This document shows positions 17,823 to 27,084 of a stretch of 64,000 nt of DNA, one piece after another (position 1 is the first letter of the stretch; every line of letters begins with the position of its first letter). The position numbers were made by a program, and so were the translations under genes. The stretch spans positions 124,001 through 188,000 of the forward strand of contig NZ_KB898193.1 of NCBI RefSeq assembly GCF_000377505.1, in the 5' to 3' direction. Below the pieces are notes generated by a model. It ran no database searches. It saw nothing but the letters and a program-made list of their open reading frames with translations, and was not told the origin of the DNA. The stretch comes from Paenibacillus massiliensis 2301065 = DSM 16942 (lineage in GTDB: Bacteria; Bacillota; Bacilli; Paenibacillales; Paenibacillaceae).

Positions 17823-19220
17823 TTAGGATTGAACTGCCGCATCCAGATCACTACCGCGGTCATTGAACACATCCTGATCGTTCTCCTTCATGATCTTGCT
17901 GGAGATCAAGCCAGAGGTCATGGAATCATTCACATTCAGAGCTGTACGCCCCATATCAATGAGTGGCTCTACAGAGATCAGAAGTCCAGCGAGAGCTACA
18001 GGCAGGTTCATTGTAGACAGTACAATCAGCGATGCAAAGGTCGCGCCCCCTCCGACTCCAGCCACTCCGAAGGAGCTAATGACAACCACCAGAATCAGTG
18101 TGAGAATGAAATCCCAGCTCGTAGGATCAATGCCCACAGTTGGCGCAATCATGACAGCCAGCATGGCAGGGTAGATTCCTGCACATCCGTTCTGTCCAAT
18201 CGTGGCTCCGAATGATGCAGACAGATTCGCAATACCGTCAGACACGCCGAGCTTCTTCGTCTGCGTCTCGACATTCAGAGGAATCGTAGCCGCACTGGAC
18301 CGGGACGTGAAGGCGAAGACAAGCGTCGGCATCACTTTTCTCAAGTAGGTCAATGGGTTAAAGCCGAACAGCCCGATCAGAACCAAATGAATAACGAACA
18401 TCACGATCAGTGCCACATAAGACGCAATGACGAATTTCCCCAGTTTGAGAATCTCTTCTGCGTTGGTCGTAGAAGCAACCTTCGTCATCAGGGCAAGCAC
18501 CCCATAAGGCGTTAGTCGCAGTACTAATGTCACAATCCGCATCACGACAGCGTACACCGCCGTAATCATGTCACGGAAGGTCTTGGCTTGCTCCGGCTTC
18601 TTCCGGTCCAGTCCAAGCACTGCAATTCCAATGAAGGCCGAGAAAATGACGACCGCCAGCGTGGAAGTACTCCGTGCTCCAGTCATATCAGCGAATGGAT
18701 TCGAAGGAATGAAGCTCAATACCTGCTGCGGGATCGTCAGGTCCTCCACCTCTCCTACACGCTCCTCCAGTGCTGCTCCTCTAGCCTGCTCTGCCTCGCC
18801 ACTGCTAATCTCAATCGCTGTCAGATTGAAGGACAGGCTCGTTACAATACTTACTGAAGCTGCAATCGCTGTTGTAATCAGCAGGATGGCAATGATCGAA
18901 AAGCTCATCTTGCCGACGTTCTGCTTACCCTTCAGATTCATAATGGCCGATATAATCGAGACCATAATGAGTGGAATAACAATCATCTGCAGCAGCTTCA
19001 CATATCCGTTACCTACAAGATTGAACCAGTCTACAGATTTCGTGATGACCTCCGAGCCCGCCCCGTACACCACCTGAAGAATAGCACCATACACAATCCC
19101 GAGACCCAGACCAATAAAGACTCGCTTCGTGAATGATAGATGCTTCTTCTGTGTCCAGAACAAGAGGCCCAGTAAGCCCAACATAATTACGATATTAAGA
19201 ATAAGCCCTAATGTATCCAT
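17823..19220 (-). CDS. tcyP: L-cystine/Na+ (or H+) symporter TcyP
   Basis: 465-residue dicarboxylate/cation symporter-fold protein, closely similar in length and sequence to Bacillus TcyP, which imports cystine. Seen: N-terminal LLFWTQKKHLSFTKRVF, GYVKLLQMIVIPLIMVSIISA, TPYGVLALMTKV, the substrate loop FAFTSRSSAATIPLN, GQNGCAGIYPAMLA, and SVEPLIDMGRTALNV near the C-terminus. About eight membrane segments. Monocistronic. A direct repeat about 50 bases upstream may be an operator; sulfur control would be expected from the family. Confidence 0.95.
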   Translation of the reverse strand: MDTLGLILNIVIMLGLLGLLFWTQKKHLSFTKRVFIGLGLGIVYGAILQVVYGAGSEVITKSVDWFNLVGNGYVKLLQMIVIPLIMVSIISAIMNLKGKQNVGKMSFSIIAILLITTAIAASVSIVTSLSFNLTAIEISSGEAEQARGAALEERVGEVEDLTIPQQVLSFIPSNPFADMTGARSTSTLAVVIFSAFIGIAVLGLDRKKPEQAKTFRDMITAVYAVVMRIVTLVLRLTPYGVLALMTKVASTTNAEEILKLGKFVIASYVALIVMFVIHLVLIGLFGFNPLTYLRKVMPTLVFAFTSRSSAATIPLNVETQTKKLGVSDGIANLSASFGATIGQNGCAGIYPAMLAVMIAPTVGIDPTSWDFILTLILVVVISSFGVAGVGGGATFASLIVLSTMNLPVALAGLLISVEPLIDMGRTALNVNDSMTSGLISSKIMKENDQDVFNDRGSDLDAAVQS

Positions 19221-19735
19221 TCAAGATCCTCCCGATTCTATTGAAATTGAAGCAAACTACCTACATCCTGCTTTTTAAACGAGTGTGCCAGCTTTTAAAC
19301 GCCAACCTAATCTGGAAGTATGTATACGCTTCTGCTTCGATATTCCATCCCGTACATGCTGAACTACTATACCATAAAACCAATTAAACAGGTAGGCTTA
19401 TTTATTAAAAAATCATTTTCGTCTTCGCAGAGATGAATGATACCTACAACTCAAGCGGGTTTTCGTCCATAATCACATGTATTCTCATGAATAAAAAATA
19501 TTCTTATCAGCGTAATTACATAATATATAACATATCCGCGTTAGCTTATATGAATGATGTATAATTTTTATTCGAAAGTGGGTATTTTTTACTATTCAAC
19601 CACGGGTTAATTTTGTAGAATAGTTCTTAAGCTGCTTTTTAGGGACTGTCATGATACAAACATCGCTTTTCTCCCCTTTCTTCTTGGAATAATTTCAGGT
19701 CCTCGACATGAAGATCTTACCTTATTTTTTTGAGC
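19221..19735. other. Long intergenic region, direct repeat GCTTTTTAAACG
   Basis: No gene. GCTTTTTAAACG (19270-19281) and GCTTTTAAACG (19291-19301) are direct repeats about two helical turns apart, 50-80 bases upstream of tcyP on its promoter side: a candidate regulator site. 19360-19680 is AT-rich and presumably carries the divergent promoters; no motif is decisive. Confidence 0.35.
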
Positions 19736-19911
19736 CCATTACATAAGGGAAACGATAATGTATTATGGCAATTCCCTGTTCGGAACTGCCAAGGACAAGC
19801 CATACAGAGAATACGCGGGCACCTCACAAGGTGCAGCGACCTTCGGAGTAACAGCCTGTACGGGGCTTCAGAGAGAAGAGAGCTTATACTTATTGAAAGG
19901 GGAATTTTTGC
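19736..19911 (+). ncRNA. Structured 5' leader of the chemoreceptor, possible riboswitch
   Basis: Several helices can be drawn: AAGG (19745-19748) with CCTT (19840-19843) closing the whole; GGCA-TTCC / GGAA-TGCC (19767-19790); GCACCT-CACA-AGGTGC (19819-19834). A GGAAACGATAATG stretch at the 5' side, then GGGCAC...GGTGCAGCGACC, is loosely like class II cyclic-di-GMP riboswitches, and a chemoreceptor would be a sensible target. The match is incomplete and I do not claim the class. The leader ends at an AAAGGGGA ribosome site. Confidence 0.3.
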
Positions 19912-21603
19912 ATGCATCGAATTTCGCGCTCGATATCAGCCAAATTGAGGCTCCTACTCCTGGTAATCCTCTTGGCTACTTCGGTACTATTCAGTCTCAG
20001 CTTTTATTTTGTGTCGATGAACATCATCAATACCCACGTGATTCCACAATACGATCAGGCATTGATGCTCGGAGCACAGGATGTCTACAAGAATATGAAC
20101 ACTACACAAGCGATGCAAACCAAGCAGGGTGGAGATAGCGGTCGGATGGCAGCAGAGACTTACCTGCAGCAGGAAGTCAACAAACTGAATCTGCAAACTG
20201 CATTTCTCTTGGATGCCACTGAAGAGCAGGTGGTTATTCTGGCTCGCAATCCCGACTCTACCTATCAAGTAGGAGATAGCTTCGTAGCACCAGCAGGGAT
20301 TGACCTCCTGGCCCAAAGCAGCGAGCCGCAGATGAGTAACATTTACTCAGATCAGCACGGAATTCACAAGTCGATTTTCCTCGGCCTTCCTGGTAGCTCT
20401 CTCGTATTGGGCGTAAGTGTTGATTATACAGCTATCACCAGTCAGATTAGTCAGATTCTATGGATCTGTGTTGGAATAACACTATCCACACTTATCGTTG
20501 GCTGGCTGGTATCTACCTGGGTCATTGGCAGACTGACACGGCCACTGGCAGATTTGGCCAAGCTTAGTGAACAGATTGCTCTCGGTGACCTTACACATGA
20601 TATTCGCGTGAAGGGTGAGGATGAGATCGCTCAGCTGGCCAAAAGCTTCCACTCCATGACCCAGAATCTGAAGCAAATGATTCGACAGGTTCTTACGGCA
20701 TCCAGCTCTGTAGTAACAGGTTCCAACACCCTCTTCGAGCGAGTGGACTCCATGAATGGTCTCGTCAAAGAATCCACAGTGGCAGCAGACGAAGTATTCA
20801 ATGGCAGCAGCAGTATTGCTACTGCCGCCTCAGAGAATGCTCGCGCCATGGAAGAGATCACTCAAGGTATTCAGCATATTGCCGAGTCCGCTGGTCATGT
20901 ATCCGAACAGATCAGCAAGGCAACTGAAGAGGCAGTCAACGGAAATGAACTCGCTCAGAACGCCATGAACCAGATGATCCATGTGAGCCAAGCCACGGAG
21001 GAATCGACTCAATTCGTCCGTACGCTGAAGGAGCGCTCCGAAGCTGTCGGACAGGTCGTATCGTCGATCTTCGAGATTACTCAGCAGATTCAGATGCTCT
21101 CTCTTAATGCCTCCATTGAGGCAGCACGTGCCGGGGAGCACGGACGCGGATTCGCGGTCGTAGCTGGTGAAGTACGCAAGCTCGCCGAGCAATCCAAGAC
21201 GGCCATGGAAGAAATCAATGACTATCTGAACTCCGTCAAGGAGGATTCCGAGCGTTCCGTCGATTCCATGATCAAGGTCCGCGAAGAAGTGCAATCGGGT
21301 AGCCAGGTCGTGCAGCAGGCTGGAACGGCATTTGGAGAACTGCTAGAACTCATCAAGAATATCAACTCGACGATTCAGTCCGTCTCTGCAGCAGCACAGC
21401 AGGTGTCCGCTGGATCAGAAGAGGTCAGTGCTTCGGTCGAAGAGACAGCGCAGATTACAGGGAAGTCTCAGCAAATGGTCATGAATATCCGCGAGACCGC
21501 CGAAAATCAGCTTGAGCACATGGAGAGCCATTCCACTACGGTCGGAGAACTTCATGAGCAAGCCAAGGCGCTGCAAGAGGCTGTTCGCAAATTTAAAATA
21601 TAG
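19912..21603 (+). CDS. Methyl-accepting chemotaxis protein
   Basis: 563 residues. TM1 at about 12-34, extracytoplasmic Cache-like sensor to ~178, TM2 at ~180-203 (CVGITLSTLIVGWLVSTWVI), HAMP domain (LTRPLADLAKLSEQIALGDL), then a long coiled-coil signalling domain with the hairpin tip sequence SIEAARAGEHGRGFAVVAGE, the CheA/CheW contact site. Reports an unknown extracellular ligand to the flagellar motor. ATG behind AAAGGGGA. Single gene with a structured leader and its own terminator. Confidence 0.95.
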   Translation: MHRISRSISAKLRLLLLVILLATSVLFSLSFYFVSMNIINTHVIPQYDQALMLGAQDVYKNMNTTQAMQTKQGGDSGRMAAETYLQQEVNKLNLQTAFLLDATEEQVVILARNPDSTYQVGDSFVAPAGIDLLAQSSEPQMSNIYSDQHGIHKSIFLGLPGSSLVLGVSVDYTAITSQISQILWICVGITLSTLIVGWLVSTWVIGRLTRPLADLAKLSEQIALGDLTHDIRVKGEDEIAQLAKSFHSMTQNLKQMIRQVLTASSSVVTGSNTLFERVDSMNGLVKESTVAADEVFNGSSSIATAASENARAMEEITQGIQHIAESAGHVSEQISKATEEAVNGNELAQNAMNQMIHVSQATEESTQFVRTLKERSEAVGQVVSSIFEITQQIQMLSLNASIEAARAGEHGRGFAVVAGEVRKLAEQSKTAMEEINDYLNSVKEDSERSVDSMIKVREEVQSGSQVVQQAGTAFGELLELIKNINSTIQSVSAAAQQVSAGSEEVSASVEETAQITGKSQQMVMNIRETAENQLEHMESHSTTVGELHEQAKALQEAVRKFKI

Positions 21604-21619
21604 ATACTCGCTCTAAAAT

Positions 21620-21691
21620 AAACAGACTCCAGTCACCTTTTACGTAGCTGCTTCTCACGGGCACGTACGATGGTGATGCTGGAGTCTGTTT
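21620..21691. terminator. Terminator after chemoreceptor
   Basis: Perfect 13-bp stem AAACAGACTCCAG (21620-21632) / CTGGAGTCTGTTT (21679-21691) with nested TCACC/GGTGA, then TTATG. Between convergent genes. Confidence 0.9.
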
Positions 21692-21751
21692 TATGTTGCG
21701 TTGCTGCTGGTTTGAACGAATATGATACCAACAAGACTTACTAGACAGCCC

Positions 21752-23434
21752 TTAGCTAGTTGTCTCGATTTCTATCCCGTGTTGAGCCTGCAGCAGCTGA
21801 TAGATGCGATCCATATCCAAATGCTCCCGCACAACAGCCGCTACACGGTCGAACTCTTGATTCTTGACCTCTCTGGCCGAGAAGGTCGTCATGCGTGGTT
21901 GCAAGCCCTTCTGCTCCCGGATCTGGTCCAGCCAAGCCCGGCGTAGCCGATCATTATCAAATATACCGTGCAGGTAAGTCCCCCATACACGGCCATCCGT
22001 TGTGCCGCAGCCTTCCTCTATCTCTGTTCCGTCTTCTCGCAGCAGGCGAAACAGCGCTCGTACAGATTCAGAAGCCGAGTATTCCGTCTTCCCCATATGA
22101 ATTTCATAGCCATCAATCTCCATCCTGTGTGGAGTAGCCTCTTCCAAATCTTGATTCTCCCTACTACCAGCTGGCTTGTGCTTGGCTCCTTCAACGAAAT
22201 CCGCTGCACCTGGTGCAGAATACGCCGCCATGCGAATAGGACAATCCTGTAGCGGGACCCCCTGTACTCTCACCGTCCGCTTCTCCTTCATAAAGGTGGT
22301 CGTCAACGGAAGCAGTCCTAGTCCCTGCTCTACCCTTGCCTCCTGATGCTCTACTGCATCCGGGTCAACAAGGAAATCTCCCAGCATCTGATATCCGCCG
22401 CAGACGCCGACAAGCTGGCAGCTGCCCTCACTCCATACCTGACGGATCGCCTGATCCAGACCACTGGCCTTAAGCATTTGTAGATCTCCGATCGTATCCT
22501 TGGTCCCTGGCAAGATCATGATGTCTGGCGAACCCAGCTGATTCAGCTCGGTCACATATCGCACACTGACATCCTCTTCAGCCGCTAGCGCATCCAGATC
22601 TGTAAAATTCGAAATACGCGGATAACGAATTACTGCAATGTCGATATCCTTCCCCTTCAAGAATTGACGCGGCAAAGAATCCAGTACGACAGAATCCTCC
22701 GCTTCAATCCGCAGATCCTTTACGTAAGGCAACACACCGAGCACAGGCAGCCCTGTACGTTCCTCCAGCCAATCTAGCCCTGGCTGCAGCAAGGAAATAT
22801 CTCCCCTGAATTTATTGATGATGAATCCCTTCACCCGTTCTCGTTCGTGCGGCTCCAGCAGCTCCATCGTGCCTACAATCGAAGCGAATACCCCACCACG
22901 GTCAATATCCGAAATGAGCAGCACCGGGGCATCCGCCCAGCCAGCCAGATTCATATTTACTATATCCCGCTGCTTCAGATTGATCTCCGCTGGGCTACCC
23001 GCTCCCTCCATCACCACAACATCATGCTGTCCACGAAGACGATCCAGCGCCTCCATTACCATCCCCTTGGCCTCAGGCAGGAAATGATTCCGATAATCGG
23101 CAGCACTCATATTAGCAAATGGGGCACCATGGACTACAATCTGGGAATGCATATCTCTCATGGGCTTGATCAGGATCGGATTCATATCCGTTGTAGCCAT
23201 GATTCCACATGCTTCGGCCTGAACGCCCTGAGCGCGTCCAATCTCCTTACCATCTGGCGTTACGTAGGAGTTCAAGGCCATATTCTGAGATTTGAATGGA
23301 GCTGTTCGATAACCATCCTGAGTGAAAATCCGGCATAATGCCGTCGTAATAATACTCTTCCCCACATCCGAGGCTGTCCCCTGAAGCATCAGGACCGCAG
23401 CCTTCTTTCCAGAACCCATTTGATCAGATGCCAT
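21752..23434 (-). CDS. cbiP: Cobyric acid synthase
   Basis: Glutamine-dependent amidation of adenosylcobyrinate a,c-diamide to cobyric acid. 560 residues: N-terminal P-loop-like domain (LMLQGTASDVGKSIITTALCR), FKSQNMALNS, VMEGAGSPAEINL; C-terminal class I amidotransferase-like domain with the nucleophile in LVGVCGGYQMLG and the His in YLHGIFDN. The ATG at 23434 follows AAAGGAGGAG; a longer reading frame overlaps cobS and is less likely. Last gene of the riboswitch-led corrinoid operon. Confidence 0.95.
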   Translation of the reverse strand: MASDQMGSGKKAAVLMLQGTASDVGKSIITTALCRIFTQDGYRTAPFKSQNMALNSYVTPDGKEIGRAQGVQAEACGIMATTDMNPILIKPMRDMHSQIVVHGAPFANMSAADYRNHFLPEAKGMVMEALDRLRGQHDVVVMEGAGSPAEINLKQRDIVNMNLAGWADAPVLLISDIDRGGVFASIVGTMELLEPHERERVKGFIINKFRGDISLLQPGLDWLEERTGLPVLGVLPYVKDLRIEAEDSVVLDSLPRQFLKGKDIDIAVIRYPRISNFTDLDALAAEEDVSVRYVTELNQLGSPDIMILPGTKDTIGDLQMLKASGLDQAIRQVWSEGSCQLVGVCGGYQMLGDFLVDPDAVEHQEARVEQGLGLLPLTTTFMKEKRTVRVQGVPLQDCPIRMAAYSAPGAADFVEGAKHKPAGSRENQDLEEATPHRMEIDGYEIHMGKTEYSASESVRALFRLLREDGTEIEEGCGTTDGRVWGTYLHGIFDNDRLRRAWLDQIREQKGLQPRMTTFSAREVKNQEFDRVAAVVREHLDMDRIYQLLQAQHGIEIETTS

Positions 23435-23505
23435 CCTAACTCCTCCTTTCATGCCTGCATTCCGGGTGAACCCTTCAACGTCACAGCCATACGCCAATCC
23501 ATACG

Positions 23506-24357
23506 TCAATAGATACCGTACAGCGCGATCAGGAATAACAGCAAAGCCGTTTCTAGCAGTTCATTCAGTGCCCCGTATATATCCCCGGTCAACCCTCCAA
23601 GACGACGATGGATATGCGCGGCAACTCCATGTCCGATCCCCCATGCCACTAATGGAAGCAGTACAGAACACAGCACATAATAGCCTGTATGAGGATAACC
23701 GATCGGCTCGAACGCCGCTAAATAATAATTGGAATTGTAAAGACTCAGTTCTCCTGCAACCAGCAAAAGGGTGATTCCACCAGCCCACAGCGTGCAGCGA
23801 ATGAGCTCAGCGGTCCCCAAATCCTTGAAGAGCACAGCCAGACCTTCATCCCCACGTGCCGTCGGCCAGTGATGAATGGCCCTCACCATGAACCAACGGC
23901 TCCAGACCATGGGCAGCAGCACTAGAGCTATTATGGGACCTTCGGTAAGTACGGTATAGATCAAGGACAGCTTCAGCAGCAGTAGCAGTACACAAGCCAG
24001 CACGCCCATGGCACCGACCCGGCTATCCTTCATAATCTCAAGCATCCGTTCCCGTGTACGATAGCTTAGCAGTGCATCGGCCGCATCCATCCAGCCATCC
24101 AGATGCAAGCCGCCGGTTAGCCATACCCATACGATCAAGGTTAGTACCGCAGCAGGAAATGCCGGAAGCACCAAGGAGAAGACGATAGCGCTGAACCATA
24201 CGACAACGGCGATCGCGAGGCCCACAAGAGGATAGTAGATTGTGCTCTGTCTCAGCACCTTGGGAGTGAAGTCCACTTCCTTCTTCACCGGCAAGCGGGA
24301 TAGGAACTGGAATGCGGCAGCAACAGCCTCCAAATGCCCTCTGCCTCTGCTTACCAT
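23506..24357 (-). CDS. cobS: Adenosylcobinamide-GDP ribazoletransferase
   Basis: Joins adenosylcobinamide-GDP and alpha-ribazole to give adenosylcobalamin (phosphate) in the membrane. 283 residues, about six to seven membrane segments, with the signature GGLHLDGWMDAADALLS and DSRVGAMGVLA (Asp-rich metal site). The start overlaps the cobU stop by seven bases, showing translational coupling. Confidence 0.95.
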   Translation of the reverse strand: MVSRGRGHLEAVAAAFQFLSRLPVKKEVDFTPKVLRQSTIYYPLVGLAIAVVVWFSAIVFSLVLPAFPAAVLTLIVWVWLTGGLHLDGWMDAADALLSYRTRERMLEIMKDSRVGAMGVLACVLLLLLKLSLIYTVLTEGPIIALVLLPMVWSRWFMVRAIHHWPTARGDEGLAVLFKDLGTAELIRCTLWAGGITLLLVAGELSLYNSNYYLAAFEPIGYPHTGYYVLCSVLLPLVAWGIGHGVAAHIHRRLGGLTGDIYGALNELLETALLLFLIALYGIY

Positions 24358-24911
24358 TTGTACTCCAGCCGCTTCAGCTCAACAGGGATGCCAGCCGTCA
24401 CGAGGAATACTTCATCACAGACAGCAGCCATCCGCTGATTCATGACACCACTCAGGTCCCGGTACAGCCTGCCCAGCTTATATTCGGGAACGATGCCGTT
24501 ACCTACCTCATTTGTTACCAGAATCAGCGGCCCCGAATATGATCGGACGGCTTCTTCCAGCGCTGTAATTCCTGCTCGTGCCGTCTGCTCGGCCATCTCT
24601 TCATTAGCTAGTACCAGATTGGACAGCCATAGCGTAAGACAATCCACCAGTAGTGCTGGTGGTGGTGATTCATCTGAGCTGTGCCCATTATGATGCAGTA
24701 GCTCAGGTAGCTGCAATGGCTCCTCTATTGTCTTCCAAGCAAAGCTTGTCTGCTCCCGCTGACGGCGATGCTCAGCGATTCGAAGCTCCATCTCGACATC
24801 GAAGGCCTGTGCAGTAGCCACATAAGTGGCTTCCTTCGCACGGCTCATGCACAAACGCTCAGCAAAGCTGCTCTTCCCGCTTCTGGCTCCACCAGTCACC
24901 AGCGACTTCAT
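24351..24911 (-). CDS. cobU: Adenosylcobinamide kinase/GMP transferase
   Basis: Bifunctional nucleotide-loop enzyme: phosphorylates adenosylcobinamide and transfers GMP to it. 186 residues; P-loop GGARSGKSSFAERL at the N-terminus; LVDCLTLWLSNL; ILVTNEVGNGIVPEYKLGR, all family hallmarks. Overlaps cobT by four bases (ATGA) upstream and cobS downstream. Confidence 0.96.
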   Translation of the reverse strand: MKSLVTGGARSGKSSFAERLCMSRAKEATYVATAQAFDVEMELRIAEHRRQREQTSFAWKTIEEPLQLPELLHHNGHSSDESPPPALLVDCLTLWLSNLVLANEEMAEQTARAGITALEEAVRSYSGPLILVTNEVGNGIVPEYKLGRLYRDLSGVMNQRMAAVCDEVFLVTAGIPVELKRLEYKW

Positions 24912-25981
24912 GAAGAAGCCACCTCTTTTCCCGAGACGCCCGCACTGGAGAACGTCGCCATCTCCCGCATGATGCAGGCGGCAGAATCGATCAGGTGCAG
25001 AGCCAGAACTCCTCCTGTCCCTTCGCCTAGTCGCATATCCAGCTGGAGCAAGGGCTCCAGAGCAAGCTCCTTCATCACTGCAGCGTGCCCCTGCTCATGG
25101 GAACAATGTGAAGCCAGCAGATAGTACGCGCTCTGGGGTTCAAGACTACGGGCAGCTAGCGCAGCAGCACTGGAAATGAATCCATCCAGCACGACTGGAC
25201 AGCGACGGGAGGCTGCGCCGAGGATCACGCCCGTCAGTCCCGCAATTTCTAGCCCCCCAACCTTCGACAGTACATCGAGTCCGTCTGCCTGATCCGGCTG
25301 ATTGACCTTCAGTGCTCTTTTGACTACATCCATCTTCCGTTCCAAGCCTGCATCATCAATACCTGTACCTCTACCGACCAGTTGTGACGGATCTTGCCCT
25401 GTGAGCGCGCTCGCTACCGCAGCACTGGCAGTCGTGTTCCCGATACCCAGCTCCCCGGTAACCAGGAGCCGATGACCACGCTCCACTGCATCAATCGCTA
25501 CAGACGCTCCAGCCAGAATAGCCTGTATTGCTTCATCTCGGGTCATCGCAGGGCCTTGGGCCATATTCGCTGTCCCCTTACGGATCTTGCGGCTAATTAA
25601 TGATGGATGCTCCACGTCCGCATTAACCCCTACATCGACACAGATGACTTCTGCGGTAGCCTGTCTAGCCAACACATTCACAGCAGCCCCACCCTCTAGC
25701 ATGTTGTACAGCATTTGTGGGGTTACTTCAGCTGGAAATGCACTCACGCCCTCGGCACATACACCATGATCTCCAGCCATGACAATAACTGCACGCTGCG
25801 TGAACTCTGGCTGTATCTTCCCTGTAATTCCAGCAAGTCGAATGGCAAGGGTCTCCAGCTTCCCAAGACTACCAGGCGGCTTCGTGAGCTGATCCAGGTG
25901 AGCCGAAGCTGCGCTCTCGGCCTCCTGATCAGCAATATTGTGTCTAATGGTATGTAAGAGCTGCTGTAATTCTTCATTCAT
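24908..25981 (-). CDS. cobT: Nicotinate-nucleotide--dimethylbenzimidazole phosphoribosyltransferase
   Basis: Activates the lower ligand base to alpha-ribazole phosphate. 357 residues. Seen: LTKPPGSLGKLE, VMAGDHGVCAEGVSAFP, GELGIGNTTASAA, and VVLDGFISSAAAL; the catalytic Glu is expected near the C-terminus in LRLGEGTGG (here MRLGEGTGGVLALHL). It starts the cobTUS-cbiP run; a 278-base gap holding a palindromic repeat separates it from the ABC ATPase gene, so read-through is needed if the riboswitch controls it. Confidence 0.95.
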   Translation of the reverse strand: MNEELQQLLHTIRHNIADQEAESAASAHLDQLTKPPGSLGKLETLAIRLAGITGKIQPEFTQRAVIVMAGDHGVCAEGVSAFPAEVTPQMLYNMLEGGAAVNVLARQATAEVICVDVGVNADVEHPSLISRKIRKGTANMAQGPAMTRDEAIQAILAGASVAIDAVERGHRLLVTGELGIGNTTASAAVASALTGQDPSQLVGRGTGIDDAGLERKMDVVKRALKVNQPDQADGLDVLSKVGGLEIAGLTGVILGAASRRCPVVLDGFISSAAALAARSLEPQSAYYLLASHCSHEQGHAAVMKELALEPLLQLDMRLGEGTGGVLALHLIDSAACIMREMATFSSAGVSGKEVASS

Positions 25982-26035
25982 AGCCTGCTATCCCCTTCCA
26001 TATCCTACTATCCCCTTCGCAAATGTTGTTACTGA

Positions 26036-26210
26036 GCAGATCAAATAGGAGTGTAGAGCCGCTGCAAGCGGGGAGCCCTGTCGACCCTTGTTAAGCTTGC
26101 TGTTCTAATGAACGAAATGGAAAAGCTGATGAACAGCAAGCTTAAAGATGGACACTTCGTTTCTCTAGGGCTTCCCCGCTCTCCGCTTACCACGCTCTCT
26201 TCAGATCATT
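26036..26210. repeat. Palindromic element: dispersed repeat copy 2 plus an inverted diverged copy
   Basis: The left half (26040-26101) is the 62-bp dispersed repeat. The right half is an inverted relative: TTAAGCTTGCTGTTC (26091-26105) pairs perfectly with GAACAGCAAGCTTAA (26131-26145), and AGCGGGGAGCCCT (26067-26079) with AGGGCTTCCCCGCT (26167-26180, one extra base). It fills most of the gap between the corrinoid ATPase gene and cobT. It would fold as a long hairpin in RNA. No coding capacity is evident. Confidence 0.8.
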
Positions 26211-26259
26211 CAAACCCACAATCGTATTCGGTCAAGGTGCTAGTACTCTCCTTGAGTCT

Positions 26260-27084
26260 CTATCTATGTGATCTTCTACGCAGCAGCAGCTGCGGCGCAC
26301 CATGATCGGGATGCTCAATGACCAGTGAATCAATATCATACACCTTACGAAGCGTGTCCTCCGTCAGCAGCTCCGACGGCGTACCACATATACCACCTTG
26401 GCCCTCCTGCAGGATCAGCATGCGGTCACAGAACTGTGCTGCCAGATTCAGATCATGCAGCACTGCAACGATGGTGATCCCCGTTTCCTGCCGCCACTCA
26501 GACAGCAGCTCCATGAACTGAAGCTGATATCTGATATCTAGATACGTGGTCGGCTCGTCCAGCAGCAGGATTTGCGGCTCCTGGGCCATTACCTTCGCCA
26601 GTGCTACACGCTGCCGCTGACCGCCGCTGAGCTGATCCAGTCTACGCTCCGCCAGTGGGAGCAGCTCCAGCTTCTCCAGCACCTGCTCCGTGATCTGACG
26701 CGTATCACCATCATGGTCCCTACCTAGCCAATCCTGATGAGGAAAACGCCCCATGTCCACGACATCCCGCACGGTATAGCCCATCGGAGGAAGCCCCTCC
26801 TGCTGGAGTACAGCAATGATTCTGGATAGCTCCTTGCGACGATATTCCGACACAAGGCGTCCCATAATCCGTACTTCACCCTTCCCAGGCTGCTCCACCC
26901 CGGACAAGAGCTGAATTAATGTAGACTTGCCACTGCCATTCGGACCGATGACGCCCCACCATTCTCCCAGTGCTGCGGACCAGTTCAATCCCGTGATGGC
27001 AGACACCTCTCCATATTTCTTATGCAGTTGCAGCACATCCACCGCGGGACTCTTTACACCAGAGCTTACAGTAGTCTTGCTCAT
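26260..27084 (-). CDS. btuD: Cobalamin/cobinamide ABC transporter ATPase
   Basis: 274 residues. Walker A GPNGSGKSTLIQLL, signature LSGGQRQRVALAKVM, Walker B ILLLDEPTTYLD and switch His in AVLHDLNLA, typical of the FecCD/BtuCD iron-siderophore-B12 importer group. B12 specificity comes from the riboswitch and cob-gene context. ATGA overlap with the permease gene upstream. Confidence 0.9.
   Translation of the reverse strand: MSKTTVSSGVKSPAVDVLQLHKKYGEVSAITGLNWSAALGEWWGVIGPNGSGKSTLIQLLSGVEQPGKGEVRIMGRLVSEYRRKELSRIIAVLQQEGLPPMGYTVRDVVDMGRFPHQDWLGRDHDGDTRQITEQVLEKLELLPLAERRLDQLSGGQRQRVALAKVMAQEPQILLLDEPTTYLDIRYQLQFMELLSEWRQETGITIVAVLHDLNLAAQFCDRMLILQEGQGGICGTPSELLTEDTLRKVYDIDSLVIEHPDHGAPQLLLRRRSHR

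Noticed and set aside
19741..19880. Classic GEMM (c-di-GMP-I) or cobalamin aptamer before the chemoreceptor
   Set aside because: The conserved GGCAAACC/GGGACGCAAAGCC and B12-box elements are absent; kept only as an unclassified structured leader.
26036..26210. CRISPR array or insertion sequence
   Set aside because: No regular repeat-spacer pattern and no transposase; it is a single palindromic unit.
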